In this document: positions 15,428 to 24,789 of the stretch, in pieces
How the letters are laid out: each line of letters begins with the position of its first letter
Numbering within the stretch: the stretch's first letter is position 1
Source: an uncultured Clostridia bacterium
GTDB taxonomy: Bacteria; Bacillota; Clostridia; RUG12999
Direction: 5' to 3'
DNA length: 24,928 nucleotides
NCBI GenBank assembly: GCA_934792465.1
Contig: CAKVOK010000052.1
Coordinates: 1 to 24,928, forward strand
The notes under the pieces: model-generated
What the model saw: only the letters and a program-made list of their open reading frames with translations
Database searches by the model: none
What the model was told of the DNA's origin: nothing
Made by a program: the position numbers and the translations under genes

Positions 15428-17794
15428 ATGAAAAAAATTCTTGGTTTGTTTTGCACAATCGTAATGTTAATTTCAAGCGTTCCGGCTGTGCTGGCGGAAA
15501 ACAGCGGCGAGGCAGACAGCGACATCTTGTTAAGTAAAAATTTCGAGGAACTCACTGTCGGAGAAACCTATACCACTGATGCATTTTACACCGATTATTC
15601 TCCGGCAAATACTCAATATGCGATTCGTTCGGATGAAACGCACGGCAACTATGCCGAGATACTTCCGAATTGGGCTACCGGCGGATTCTATTTTAATAAT
15701 CGGATGACCGAAGGGGAATATAAAATAAGCTTTGATTTTAATTGGCTTTCCTCTCAGGTACATTCATCACTCAGCCTCACGAAAAAAATGACGTATGATG
15801 AGGGAACTAAAAATGACCTTTTATATAATATGTTCCATTTGCTCGGCACGGCAGACAACGCATTGAGTAATGAATCGAATACTCTTCGAGTAAACGGCGA
15901 GCTTCTCAGCGGAAGTATTACGCCAACACTCAACAACTGGTATCATTATGAAATGATTTTAAGCAGAGCCGATTGGACATACAATGTTACAATAAGCAAC
16001 AGCGAGGGCGAAGCTAAAGGAAACGGAACAATTCCGGAAGGCAGAAGATTTGATTGTTACGATATGCTCATGAATACTGCAATGCCGAATTACTACATAG
16101 ATAATATAACCGTAGAAAAATATCATCCGGCAGAGGCAAAGCTTTCAAGGGTTGAATATGTCAATAAAGACGGCTCTGTGAGAGATAGCCTTTATACATC
16201 GGCAGCAGCCGTAAGATTTGTATTTAATGAAGCTATGGACAAAGCGAGTCTTGATACGGCCGTTGAAGTAGACGGCGTTGAAACCGGTGACAGAACGATT
16301 TCATCCGACGGAATGATATATGATGTGGCAATTACGGGAAAACTGCAAAATAAAGACGTTATAAGCTATTCTGTTATGAAATCCGCACAGGCGGTAAGCG
16401 GCAATAAATTGTCGTCAATCAAAGCAGGAGAAGCGGAAGCGACAGATGCGTCAATTCTTTTAGACCTTGATTTTGAAGACGAGCCTATTCCGGAAAGCTT
16501 CAACGGAAGTAATTTTGAGTATGAATTCGGTAAGGAAGAAAGCGGAAATACGTACTTTGTCGCAAAGCCTAACTGGACTTTCGGCGGATATAAATTATCA
16601 CGTGAAATTCCGACAAACGGCGGAGCTTATACAGTTTCTTTTGACTTTTCAATACCTGATTCAACTTCCACACTCGGATACGACCTTGTGCATTTGGGAG
16701 ACAGCACATTTAAAACATTTTATAATGATGACGGTTCGGTAAACGACAGCAGAACGGTATATCATCATATGGCGCTGCTTAATCCGGAAAACGGCAATTT
16801 TAATTTAAACAACGTACAGATAAGCAGTGAACCGTTTGAGGCAGGCAAGTGGTATTCATATAAACTTGAATTTAACAGAAGTACGGCAGACTATTCGGTC
16901 GTTATATCTGAAAGAGGCACAAGTGACGATACGGTAAGCAGTGTATTTGCCACATTCGGTGACAATATATACAGAAACTTTGTTACATCCACAAGCTCCG
17001 GAAATATCGTTGCAAGCGGAGAAGGTAAGTTTGTCACATGGGAAAAGGGTATGAATCCCGACAGAGTATTCGATTCGCTGATGTTCTATTATTGTCAAAA
17101 GCTGAACATAGATAATGTAAAGGTGGCGGCTGAAGAAAAAGCACCTGAATTGAAAAGCATAAAATGGTTTGTTCGTCAGGATTTGAACGAAGAAAATGAC
17201 AGAGAGATTGATGAAGGCGACCCAACGGTAAATAAAATCGTTATTGACCTCGGTGCCGATATGAACGAGGACGCAACGGCCGGAAACGTAGCTGTTCATA
17301 ACATGGACAAGGATACCGATGTGTCTTTCACAAAAAATATATCCGGAACAAAAATTAAACTTGCACCGATTATACTTGAACGAGATACCAACTACAGACT
17401 TACCGTATCGGGCATTGTAAGCGCTGCCGGTATTGTGCAGAGTGAGCCGATTGAGTACAGCTTCAGAACCGGAAGCGGTGTTGTAACAAAGCTTGACCGA
17501 GTTGAAAGAAACGGTGTTGTAACGGATACGATTATCGGAGATATTAACGTTATAATAAAGGCTTCAAACAAATACTTTGAAGCATACAGTGCATCGTTAA
17601 TTACAGCATACTACGACGGTAAAGGCGCACTTCTTAACGTTCAGGAAACGCCGGTGACAGTCGAAAAAGAGTCTGACGGTGAAATTTCCGTGCCTGTTTC
17701 GGTAACAAGACCTGAAGGCACGGCACAAGTTAAATTTATGCTTTGGCAGTCTGTTTATAACTGTAATTTGTTATCAGAACCGCTTAGTTATTAA
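15428..17794 (+). CDS. Secreted multi-beta-sandwich protein, probable non-catalytic glycan binder
   Basis: Secreted protein of 788 residues with no catalytic domain that I recognise. Signal peptide 1-23 (MKKILGLFCTIVMLISSVPA..LA). Then an alternating layout: beta-sandwich A (~30-235), an SbsA-like Ig domain (~236-340, RFVFNEAMDKASL), beta-sandwich B (~341-570), a second SbsA-like domain (~571-682, VIDLGADMNEDATAGNVAVH), and a C-terminal domain with FMLWQS near the end. The sandwiches share WYSYKLEFNR- and IDNVKV-type landmarks with the GH-A enzyme and the next gene. ATG 15428 is preferred over 15377 because AAAGGA (15412-15417) is 10 bases upstream and the signal peptide begins there. It likely binds glycan or docks the hydrolase. 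No anchor is seen, so wall attachment is unexplained. Confidence 0.75.
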   Translation: MKKILGLFCTIVMLISSVPAVLAENSGEADSDILLSKNFEELTVGETYTTDAFYTDYSPANTQYAIRSDETHGNYAEILPNWATGGFYFNNRMTEGEYKISFDFNWLSSQVHSSLSLTKKMTYDEGTKNDLLYNMFHLLGTADNALSNESNTLRVNGELLSGSITPTLNNWYHYEMILSRADWTYNVTISNSEGEAKGNGTIPEGRRFDCYDMLMNTAMPNYYIDNITVEKYHPAEAKLSRVEYVNKDGSVRDSLYTSAAAVRFVFNEAMDKASLDTAVEVDGVETGDRTISSDGMIYDVAITGKLQNKDVISYSVMKSAQAVSGNKLSSIKAGEAEATDASILLDLDFEDEPIPESFNGSNFEYEFGKEESGNTYFVAKPNWTFGGYKLSREIPTNGGAYTVSFDFSIPDSTSTLGYDLVHLGDSTFKTFYNDDGSVNDSRTVYHHMALLNPENGNFNLNNVQISSEPFEAGKWYSYKLEFNRSTADYSVVISERGTSDDTVSSVFATFGDNIYRNFVTSTSSGNIVASGEGKFVTWEKGMNPDRVFDSLMFYYCQKLNIDNVKVAAEEKAPELKSIKWFVRQDLNEENDREIDEGDPTVNKIVIDLGADMNEDATAGNVAVHNMDKDTDVSFTKNISGTKIKLAPIILERDTNYRLTVSGIVSAAGIVQSEPIEYSFRTGSGVVTKLDRVERNGVVTDTIIGDINVIIKASNKYFEAYSASLITAYYDGKGALLNVQETPVTVEKESDGEISVPVSVTRPEGTAQVKFMLWQSVYNCNLLSEPLSY

Positions 17795-17823
17795 GAAAAA
17801 TCGAAGAATATATAAGTATTTTT

Positions 17824-17918
17824 GCCCGTGAGGCAATGGGTAGTTCCCTGTTGCCTCACTTCGGCAGATATTTTGTCAGCCTGCAACAGTTTAAAGGCGG
17901 GCGGAAAAACTTTGGAGG
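17824..17918 (+). promoter_or_regulatory. Structured leader, possible three-way-junction RNA
   Basis: GTGAGGCAA (17828-17836) pairs perfectly with TTGCCTCAC (17851-17859), capped by GGG-TAGTT-CCC. A second hairpin pairs GCAG (17864-17867) with CTGC (17881-17884). The closing helix GCCC (17824-17827) with GGGC (17899-17902) would join them as a three-way junction. AAAG (17893-17896) can pair with CTTT (17910-17913) directly beside the GGAGG ribosome site. No T-tract follows, so it is not an ordinary terminator. I match it to no known riboswitch class. Confidence 0.45.
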
Positions 17919-17924
17919 AATTAA

Positions 17925-20156
17925 ATGACAATACTAAAAAAATTAATTATAATGTTTTGCATATTGGCTGTTTCGATTGTTTGTTTACCGATGTGCCTTG
18001 CGGAAGAAAGTGCGTCTGCTGTTTTAAAAATTGATTATGAAACAGAAAACGAAATACCTTCTTTTGAGGATTTCAGAGATAAGGGGTTGCCCGAATATAT
18101 AATAAGAACAGATGATAATTCAAACTCGTATGCCGAAATTAATTACGGTGATTATTTGCGATGCGGCGGTTATACGCTTACTGACAGTATAACATCGGGT
18201 ACATGGGAGATTTGTTTCAGGATAAATATACTCGGCGGCGAGGATGATTATGCGTCTGTTGCCTTGGCAAATAAAAATGATGTAAAAAAGCATTATTTAA
18301 ATCAATTTCAGATTGCAGGTGTTTCCAACGGCAAAATAACCGTAAATAAAAAAGAACTGTCGGGAGATTTAACTCCCGTATTCGGAACATGGTATGATTA
18401 TAAAATGATTCTTGATAAGAATACAAATACATACACAGCAGAAATAACAAACGGTGCGGAAAAGGCAGTCGGCGACGGAAGTATTCCGAACAGCCTTTCT
18501 TATGACGGCTTTATGTTTGCAAATACCTTACATGCCTTAATAGATGATATAGAAATAAAAAGTGTTCATCCGCAGCCTGAGGTGAAAAGCGTTGAAATAC
18601 TTGATGAAAAGGGAATTGTTCAGCAGGAAGTTTCCGTTTCAACATCGGCAATCAGGATTACATTCAGCGACAAAATGTCGGAAGCAACACTTGCAGATGC
18701 CGTTAAAATCACAGGTGTCGGAGTCGGAGAGAAAGTTCTCGGTGAAAGCGGAAGAGTATATACGATTCAGATAATCGATATTTTAGTTCCAAACCAAGAA
18801 TTTTCTTTGGAAATTTCGGAGGAAGCGGCTTCGGTGTGGGGCAAAACGCTGAAAGAGGTTTATACTGAAAATTTTAAAGCAGGCGAAATAAGCAGTGTGC
18901 TTTTGAATATAGATTTTGAAGAGAATAAGCCGGAGTTTTTGGTATGGTCCGGCAATCCTGAATATTCTTATAAAAAAGAGGAAAACGGCAACACATATTT
19001 TAACCATAAAGCAAATTGGAGCGGAAGCGGCTGGACAATGCAGCGGTCAATTCCGAAGACCGGCGGAAATTATACGGTCGAATTTGATTTTTCCGTACCG
19101 CAAATGTATTATAATGACGGTGACGTAAATTTCATTTGTCTTAACGATACAACAGACGTTGCTAACGAAAATATATATTTTCAGCTTGGACTTCTTCAGC
19201 TAAGATACGGAAAATTCTCCGTAAACGGAACCGCAATCGGTGATACGGAATATGAAGTTGACAAATGGTATTCGTATAAGCTGGATTTCAACAGAAGTAA
19301 AAGAACATATACGGTATTGATAACAGAACGGGATAACCAAAAGGTTGTTGCCGCAAGCGAGAGCGGAAGCTTTCATGCAGGCGGCTACGGCTCGGGAATG
19401 TTTGACAAGACATACGATTCATTTAAATTCTATTTTGATAAGGAAATAAATATTGACAATATCAAAGTAGCGGGTCTTGATAAAATACCGGAAGTAAAGG
19501 AAGTGAAATTCCTCGATAAAGACGGAGCGGAATTAAAGCGTTACGGTACGAATGCAAGTCTTTTGACGAAAAGCATTTCAATTGAACTCGGTGCGGAAAT
19601 CAATCCGAGGACAATCGAAAATAATATAAGCCTTACAAAAGAAAACGGAGAAGATGTCGGCTTTACATATGATATTTCCGGCTCAATGCTAAAGCTTGAA
19701 AATATAGATTTTGAAGAAGAAACCGACTACAGTCTTTATTTGGGCGGCAAAATACTAAGCGTTTACGGGTATAGCTTGAAAAATGAGGCAGAGGACTATA
19801 TTTTAAATTTCGAATGCGGCAAAAGCAAGACGGAAGTAACTCTTTCTCAAATTCAGATTGATAACAACAGTATTGACAGATTCAATAAGTTAAGAAACGG
19901 AGAAGCAACGGCTGTTGTGAAATTCGAAAATACAAAACGGGAAGCAGGTAAAGCAGAACTTATTGTATCTTATTATGATAAGGACGGAAAAAGAATTTCC
20001 GCAAGTGTTTATTCCGTAAATATACCGGCGAGAGAAAGCGGAACAATCAGTATGCCGATTACAATTTCAAAGCCTGATGATGCAGTAAATGCAGGATTTA
20101 TGCTTTGGGAAAGTGTGTCGAGTGCAAAACCGCTTTCGGCTGCGATTTCGTTTTAA
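17925..20156 (+). CDS. Secreted multi-beta-sandwich protein, paralogue of the preceding gene
   Basis: Secreted protein of 743 residues with the same domain order as the gene before it. Signal peptide 1-26 (ends CLA). Beta-sandwich A (~30-215), SbsA-like Ig domain (~216-320, RITFSDKMSEATLADAVKI), beta-sandwich B (~323-520, with WYSYKLDFNRSKRTYTVLIT and INIDNIKV), second Ig-like domain (~522-632), C-terminal domain (~634-743) with SYYDKDGKRISA and GFMLWES. The C-terminal segment also matches that of its neighbour, where FMLWQS occupies the same place. Tandem duplication followed by divergence is the likely origin. GGAGG at 17914-17918 sits 6 bases before the ATG. Role inferred as surface carbohydrate binding. 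No catalytic pair, SLH domain or LPXTG signal is visible. Confidence 0.75.
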   Translation: MTILKKLIIMFCILAVSIVCLPMCLAEESASAVLKIDYETENEIPSFEDFRDKGLPEYIIRTDDNSNSYAEINYGDYLRCGGYTLTDSITSGTWEICFRINILGGEDDYASVALANKNDVKKHYLNQFQIAGVSNGKITVNKKELSGDLTPVFGTWYDYKMILDKNTNTYTAEITNGAEKAVGDGSIPNSLSYDGFMFANTLHALIDDIEIKSVHPQPEVKSVEILDEKGIVQQEVSVSTSAIRITFSDKMSEATLADAVKITGVGVGEKVLGESGRVYTIQIIDILVPNQEFSLEISEEAASVWGKTLKEVYTENFKAGEISSVLLNIDFEENKPEFLVWSGNPEYSYKKEENGNTYFNHKANWSGSGWTMQRSIPKTGGNYTVEFDFSVPQMYYNDGDVNFICLNDTTDVANENIYFQLGLLQLRYGKFSVNGTAIGDTEYEVDKWYSYKLDFNRSKRTYTVLITERDNQKVVAASESGSFHAGGYGSGMFDKTYDSFKFYFDKEINIDNIKVAGLDKIPEVKEVKFLDKDGAELKRYGTNASLLTKSISIELGAEINPRTIENNISLTKENGEDVGFTYDISGSMLKLENIDFEEETDYSLYLGGKILSVYGYSLKNEAEDYILNFECGKSKTEVTLSQIQIDNNSIDRFNKLRNGEATAVVKFENTKREAGKAELIVSYYDKDGKRISASVYSVNIPARESGTISMPITISKPDDAVNAGFMLWESVSSAKPLSAAISF

Positions 20157-20186
20157 ACAAGACTTATATTTGAAAGGATTACAGGT

Positions 20187-21821
20187 ATGAAAAAAATAAT
20201 TATTGCTGTTTTGTGTGCGTCTGCTTTTGCGGTTTTCACTGCAAATGCAAATGTCTTGCAATATTCGGCAACATTTGAAAACAACGAGTATGTTATATCC
20301 GGAAAGGCAGAGGACAAAGACAGAAATATATCGTTTGAAGTTATAGACGGGGCATATTCGTTTGGCGAGTTGAATCCGTCGAATTATCAGCAGATAAGCA
20401 TATGGGAAAAACAAATTGATTTTGTCGGCGGCAACGTCGATTTTGACGTTAAAATTCCACTCGGCGGCGAATCAAAAAAATATAAGATACGAATGAACGG
20501 GCAGGATTTTACAGAGTTTGTAGAGTACAGCTTTGACAATGTGAATTCGGAAGATTTCAAAAATGTTGTTTCGGCACTTAAATCGAATTTGACAAGCTAT
20601 GAAACTTTTAAAAATTTTGTACAAGATGGTGAAAATGCATTTTTGCTTGGCTGTGATAAGGTTTTTGACGGTGCGGACAAAGAAGCTGCTATGAAGATTA
20701 TGTACGAATCTATTAAATCGTCAGAAACATATATCGAAAGCAGAGATGAGATTATTTGTCTTTGGGCAGAAAGCAATCTTGCCGCATTTATAAATGCAAA
20801 GTCCGATATAAATGATTATTCGGAATTTACGGAAGCTATGGGTGACGATATTAAAAAATGGTACGGCAATGCGGCAGCGCAGAACGGTGCAACTAATAAG
20901 TTTTCATCACTTTTAAAAATGAGTACTTATAATAAAGCATCAGAAATTGAAAATGCGATAAAAAAAGCACTTGTATTGACAACGGTAAGATACGCTGACG
21001 GAGTGGCGAACATCGGAGAAATACTGAAAGATTTTTCCGATATAACCGGGATTTCCAAATCGGGGGAAATTGAAAAGTATACAAAAGTTGCCGGGACGGA
21101 TTATGATGACTTTGATAAATTTATGAACGATTTCAAAAATATTAAAGAGAGCGGCGGAAGTACGTCAAGCGGCGGAGGCGGCGGAGGAAGCAAGTCGGTT
21201 GTATATCCGACTGTGGGAATCGGCTCAATGCCCAAAGAGGAAGATAAAATTAATATGAAGTTTATTGACCTTGATACTGTTCCGTGGGCTTATGAAGCAA
21301 TTTCGGCACTCGTTGATAAAGGTATAATCAATGGCAGAAGCGAAGAAATATTTTCTCCCGATGATATGATTCTGCGTGAGGAATTTGTGAAGCTTTGCGT
21401 GGTTTTGCTGAATGCCGAAAATGATGAATATATAAACAAGTTTAGTGATGTGACTTATGGTGCATGGTATGAAAAGTACATAAATATTGCATTTAACCGT
21501 AATATTTGTTCCGGTGTCGAAAACGGCATATTCGGAGTGGGTAGTAATATCACAAGGCAGGACATGGCAGTGATGCTTTATAATCTGCTCAAATCCAATA
21601 ATGTGCAGTTGATTAAAGCGCAAACAGAAGCTTTTGCGGACGATGAGCAAATAAGCGACTACGCCAAAGAAGCGGTTTATGCACTTGCCGGAGCCGGCAT
21701 AATCAACGGCGTCGGCGACAATCATTTTCAACCGCAGGGAAATGCTACAAGAGCTCAAAGCGCAAAGGTTATATTCGGAGCAATGAAACTGCTTCAGGGA
21801 GGTGGATTGAATGATGAGTAA
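20187..21821 (+). CDS. Cell-surface protein with three C-terminal SLH domains
   Basis: Secreted protein of 544 residues. Signal peptide 1-21 (ends TANA). Residues ~22-320 have a short beta-rich start and a helical middle that I do not recognise. A glycine/serine linker (STSSGGGGGGSK, ~328-339) leads to three SLH repeats from ~355 to the end: WAYEAISALVDKGIINGRSE, WYEKYINIAFNRNICSGVEN and YAKEAVYALAGAGIINGVGD, each followed by an [ST]R/LRE-type turn. SLH repeats bind pyruvylated secondary cell-wall polymer, so this protein is wall-attached. AAAGGA at 20173-20178 precedes the ATG by 8 bases. It has no enzyme motif; it may be a scaffold for the anchorless secreted proteins encoded upstream. Confidence 0.88.
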   Translation: MKKIIIAVLCASAFAVFTANANVLQYSATFENNEYVISGKAEDKDRNISFEVIDGAYSFGELNPSNYQQISIWEKQIDFVGGNVDFDVKIPLGGESKKYKIRMNGQDFTEFVEYSFDNVNSEDFKNVVSALKSNLTSYETFKNFVQDGENAFLLGCDKVFDGADKEAAMKIMYESIKSSETYIESRDEIICLWAESNLAAFINAKSDINDYSEFTEAMGDDIKKWYGNAAAQNGATNKFSSLLKMSTYNKASEIENAIKKALVLTTVRYADGVANIGEILKDFSDITGISKSGEIEKYTKVAGTDYDDFDKFMNDFKNIKESGGSTSSGGGGGGSKSVVYPTVGIGSMPKEEDKINMKFIDLDTVPWAYEAISALVDKGIINGRSEEIFSPDDMILREEFVKLCVVLLNAENDEYINKFSDVTYGAWYEKYINIAFNRNICSGVENGIFGVGSNITRQDMAVMLYNLLKSNNVQLIKAQTEAFADDEQISDYAKEAVYALAGAGIINGVGDNHFQPQGNATRAQSAKVIFGAMKLLQGGGLNDE

Positions 21822-24432
21822 TAAATATTCAAAAGTTTTTAGGCGTTTTATTATGTTGATTCTGTGTTTTGCCATGACAGCAAGCTGTATTACCGTTTGT
21901 GAAGCAGCAGCCTCAAAGACAATTGCAAGTAAAATTAATTTTCTTAAGTCTATGGGAATAATAAATGATGATATGGACGCAGAAACAGCAAATACGGATT
22001 CGGTTGTTTCAAGGGCGGAATATGCACAGTATCTGATAAAATTTCTGAATATTCCGGCAGCCTCAAGCGGAAATCTTTATTATAACGACATACCGAAAAC
22101 TCATTATGCCTACGATGAAATTACATCATTGACCGATGCGGGGTATCTTAGCGGCACAGGTTCAAAAACCTTTAATCCCGAAGCGCCCATGAAAACAAAA
22201 TATGTATACATAACTATCGCAAAAGCGTTGGGTTTTGGTCCGGTAATTGAGAAGAGTGCCGATGCTGCGGGATATGCCGAGATGATTTGCAGTTCAAAAG
22301 GTATACTTTCCGGTGCTGAAAATGTTGGCAGTGACTTGAATTTGGATACATATTTCAATATTATGTATAATGCATTGCTTACTAAAGTATATACGTTTAA
22401 TTCAAGCTTTGACGAAATCGTCGAAGGCGAGGAAACACTCTTATATACGACAAGAAAAATGAGATATGTAAAGCATGGCTGCGTAACGGCTGTCGGCAAT
22501 GTTGATATATACGGCAAAAATACACTGAAAGATATAATGATTATTGACAATACGGAATATGATTTGCCGGACTTTGATGCCGCTGATTATCTGGGAAGAC
22601 AGGTTCGTTTTGTTTACAAGGAGGACCGTCACAGCTTTGATACAGAGAAAAAGATAATTTGGATGGAAACATCTGATGATGATTCGATACTCGAAATTTC
22701 GGCCGGTTCCGATAAGACCTACAATTCGGAAACAAACGTACTTTCTTATGAAACGGAAAATGAAAAAACCAAGACGGTTAAAATCCCGGAAAGTATTATA
22801 ATGATTTATAACGGGAAATTTCAGCAGTCAAATATAAAAGAAATCTTGTCACATGACCGTTTGAAGATGAGATTTCTTACAATGGGCGATTCGGATTATA
22901 AAATTGTAGTTGCGGAAGAGTATTACAATATTGTTGTAAACTACAAAAACATAAATGATAAAATCGTTTTCGGGCAAAACGGAGAAAGCCTTTCGCTCGA
23001 TGAAAGCGAATACGATGATTTGACATTTTGCAATGCTTCGGGTTCACATGCCGATATCGCAGCACTTCAGACGAATAATGTAATAAGTGTCTATAAATCG
23101 TATGACGGTAAAAAGGTTAAAGCGGTTGTATCCGCAGCAAGCGTCAACGGTACGGTAAAATCGGTTAATGAAGATACATTTGAAATCGATGATGAAGAGT
23201 ACGAGTTTTATAATTTGGGTAAAAATGCAAATGAGTTTGTTGCTGAAAATGTAACAATTTATCTTGACATAAACGGATTTGTCGCTTATTGCATAACGAC
23301 AGATTCATCAAATTCATTTGTCGGATATCTTATTAAAGGCGGAGTTGACAGCGGAAAAGGCGGGGAAACTTTACGCTTGAAAATACTCAAAGAAGACGGA
23401 AAAATCGAGTATTTTGATGTGGCTGATAAAGTTGTTATAAATGATAAAACGTACAGAAACAATCCTACAGAAGCAATAAAGTCGTTGTCGGAAAGCGGAG
23501 CGGGACAGCGTGCCAAGCCGCAGATTATAAAAATAGGAGTAAATCTTGATAATAAAATAAGAAAAATAAGTACGGCATTTGAAGATGACGGCAAAACTCA
23601 TGAGCTTACAGTGAACAAACGGCTTGCGGCAAGGGCAGGCGATGCGTCGAATTCGGCATTTTCATACTTAGCATCAGATGCAAAGAGGATAGGCAGAGAA
23701 ATGGCATACGGTCCGAATACGAAAATATTTACCGTTCCGGAAGATGCCTTTATTGATGACGCAAAAGACTCACAATTCAGAGTAGGTAATCCTTTAGAAG
23801 GAGATTCGCCGAATGCTGTTAGCTACAGAACAAAGGCAACAGCGGACTTCTTTGAAGAATATATTGTAATTAAACGCGGTGGAAACACTAATGAATTAAG
23901 TAAAATCCCTGTCATGTTTGATAAAATGTTTCCGTTTTATGACGGTGACGGCAATGTTTTAAACAAAGTTATATTTTATAATAAATTCGGAAGTAAGCTT
24001 GAACTTGAAGTAGATGAAGATTTTGATTTTAAATCTTACGGGCTTATGAGAGGCGATATACTTAACTATGCAACCAGTGATTTAAACGGCAGAGTTACAA
24101 ATATAAGCGTTGTTTATCAGCCGTCAAAAAATATTGTAACATCCAATATAAATGACACAACTTCCGAATATAGGACAGTTGTCGGTTATGTAAACAATGT
24201 TTATCCGGAGGGAATTACAATCGGTTATGAAAGCGGTGCAAATAACGATGAAGTTACATATATCGGCGAAAACGGTGCAAATAACGTTGTAATTTACGAC
24301 AGAGATTCGGATAAAATAATTATCGGTGATTATTCGTCGGTCAGACCGTACAAAACGTATGGCAGTGAATGTTCCGCAGCAATTATATTCAATAACTATT
24401 CAAAATTTAACGGTATGTATATTTACAGATAA
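21811..24432 (+). CDS. Cell-surface protein with N-terminal SLH domains
   Basis: Secreted protein of 873 residues. Signal peptide ~1-33 (FIMLILCFAMTASCITVCEA). SLH-type repeats lie at the N-terminus: INFLKSMGIINDDMD with VSRAEYAQYLIKF, then YAYDEITSLTDAGYLSGTGS with FNPEAPMKTKYVYITIAKAL, and a weak third (AEMICSSKGILSGAE). The remaining ~640 residues are beta-rich, with repeated short motifs such as VNGTVKSVNEDTFEIDDEEY; I do not recognise the fold. GGGAGG lies 8 bases before the ATG, which overlaps the end of the preceding SLH gene by 11 bases, so the two are translationally coupled. TASC at 23-26 is a poor lipobox. Similar large SLH proteins are widespread in Clostridia with polysaccharide-degrading surfaces and have no proven role. 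Confidence 0.8.
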   Translation: MMSNKYSKVFRRFIMLILCFAMTASCITVCEAAASKTIASKINFLKSMGIINDDMDAETANTDSVVSRAEYAQYLIKFLNIPAASSGNLYYNDIPKTHYAYDEITSLTDAGYLSGTGSKTFNPEAPMKTKYVYITIAKALGFGPVIEKSADAAGYAEMICSSKGILSGAENVGSDLNLDTYFNIMYNALLTKVYTFNSSFDEIVEGEETLLYTTRKMRYVKHGCVTAVGNVDIYGKNTLKDIMIIDNTEYDLPDFDAADYLGRQVRFVYKEDRHSFDTEKKIIWMETSDDDSILEISAGSDKTYNSETNVLSYETENEKTKTVKIPESIIMIYNGKFQQSNIKEILSHDRLKMRFLTMGDSDYKIVVAEEYYNIVVNYKNINDKIVFGQNGESLSLDESEYDDLTFCNASGSHADIAALQTNNVISVYKSYDGKKVKAVVSAASVNGTVKSVNEDTFEIDDEEYEFYNLGKNANEFVAENVTIYLDINGFVAYCITTDSSNSFVGYLIKGGVDSGKGGETLRLKILKEDGKIEYFDVADKVVINDKTYRNNPTEAIKSLSESGAGQRAKPQIIKIGVNLDNKIRKISTAFEDDGKTHELTVNKRLAARAGDASNSAFSYLASDAKRIGREMAYGPNTKIFTVPEDAFIDDAKDSQFRVGNPLEGDSPNAVSYRTKATADFFEEYIVIKRGGNTNELSKIPVMFDKMFPFYDGDGNVLNKVIFYNKFGSKLELEVDEDFDFKSYGLMRGDILNYATSDLNGRVTNISVVYQPSKNIVTSNINDTTSEYRTVVGYVNNVYPEGITIGYESGANNDEVTYIGENGANNVVIYDRDSDKIIIGDYSSVRPYKTYGSECSAAIIFNNYSKFNGMYIYR

Positions 24433-24446
24433 CCATACAGTTATAA

Positions 24447-24608
24447 CATGGAAAAATTAAACGGAGGAAAAGAACGAAATTTTTTTACGCACTGCTTAAG
24501 GCACTGTATTGGGCAACATATGAGGCAACGAAGAAATGGAGCAAGCCGTTGAAAAATTGGGGAAAAGTGTACGGAGAACTGTCAATCATGTATGAGGGAC
24601 GATTATAA
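24447..24608 (+). pseudogene. C-terminal remnant of an IS256-family (Mutator-type) transposase
   Basis: An open frame ends with LLKALYWATYEATKKWSKPL then KNWGKVYGELSIMYEGRL and TAA at 24606-24608. The KW-x-P-x-x-NW-x-x-x-x-x-L-x-I-x-[FY]-x-x-RL ending is characteristic of IS256-type transposases. Only the last ~45 residues of a usual ~400 are present, without the DDE triad and with no start codon in frame after the stop at 24444-24446. Family assignment rests on remembered consensus. It shows that a transposable element once sat just past the operon. Confidence 0.65.
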
Positions 24609-24622
24609 AATCGGTGTTTTAT

Positions 24623-24694
24623 TCATAAAACCTTCATCTTGTAAAGGGTAAAATGCACGGCTGCGCCGCCCTTGGCAAGACGAAGATTTTATGA
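24623..24694. repeat. 72-base imperfect inverted repeat
   Basis: Left blocks TCATAAAA, CTTC, TCTTG and AAGGG pair in order with right blocks CCCTT, CAAGA, GAAG and TTTTATGA, with single mismatches or small bulges between. A CGGC-TGC-GCCG tip (24658-24668) caps it. There is no T-tract. It could be a miniature element, a transposon end structure or a small structured RNA. It starts 15 bases after the transposase remnant. Confidence 0.6.
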
Positions 24695-24709
24695 TATATT
24701 ATACTTATA

Positions 24710-24751
24710 GAGGGTGCTGCAAAACAAATTCGTTTTGCAGCACCCTCTTTT
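24710..24751 (+). terminator. Strong intrinsic terminator, likely end of the long operon
   Basis: Perfect 16-bp stem, GAGGGTGCTGCAAAAC (24710-24725) with GTTTTGCAGCACCCTC (24732-24747), loop AAATTC, followed by TTTT and then GGGGC. It is the first hairpin with a T-tract after the operon's last stop codon at 24432. Confidence 0.75.
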
Positions 24752-24789
24752 GGGGCTTTAGAAAAATAGTGCAGAATGGACAAACTGAG

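Noticed and set aside
17824..17918. Known riboswitch (cobalamin, SAM, TPP, c-di-GMP, THF, fluoride)
   Set aside because: None of the conserved cores I know for these classes is present.
21811..24432. Lipoprotein signal in the last SLH protein
   Set aside because: TASC lacks the usual hydrophobic residue at -3, and a normal signal-peptidase site (CEAA) follows a few residues later.
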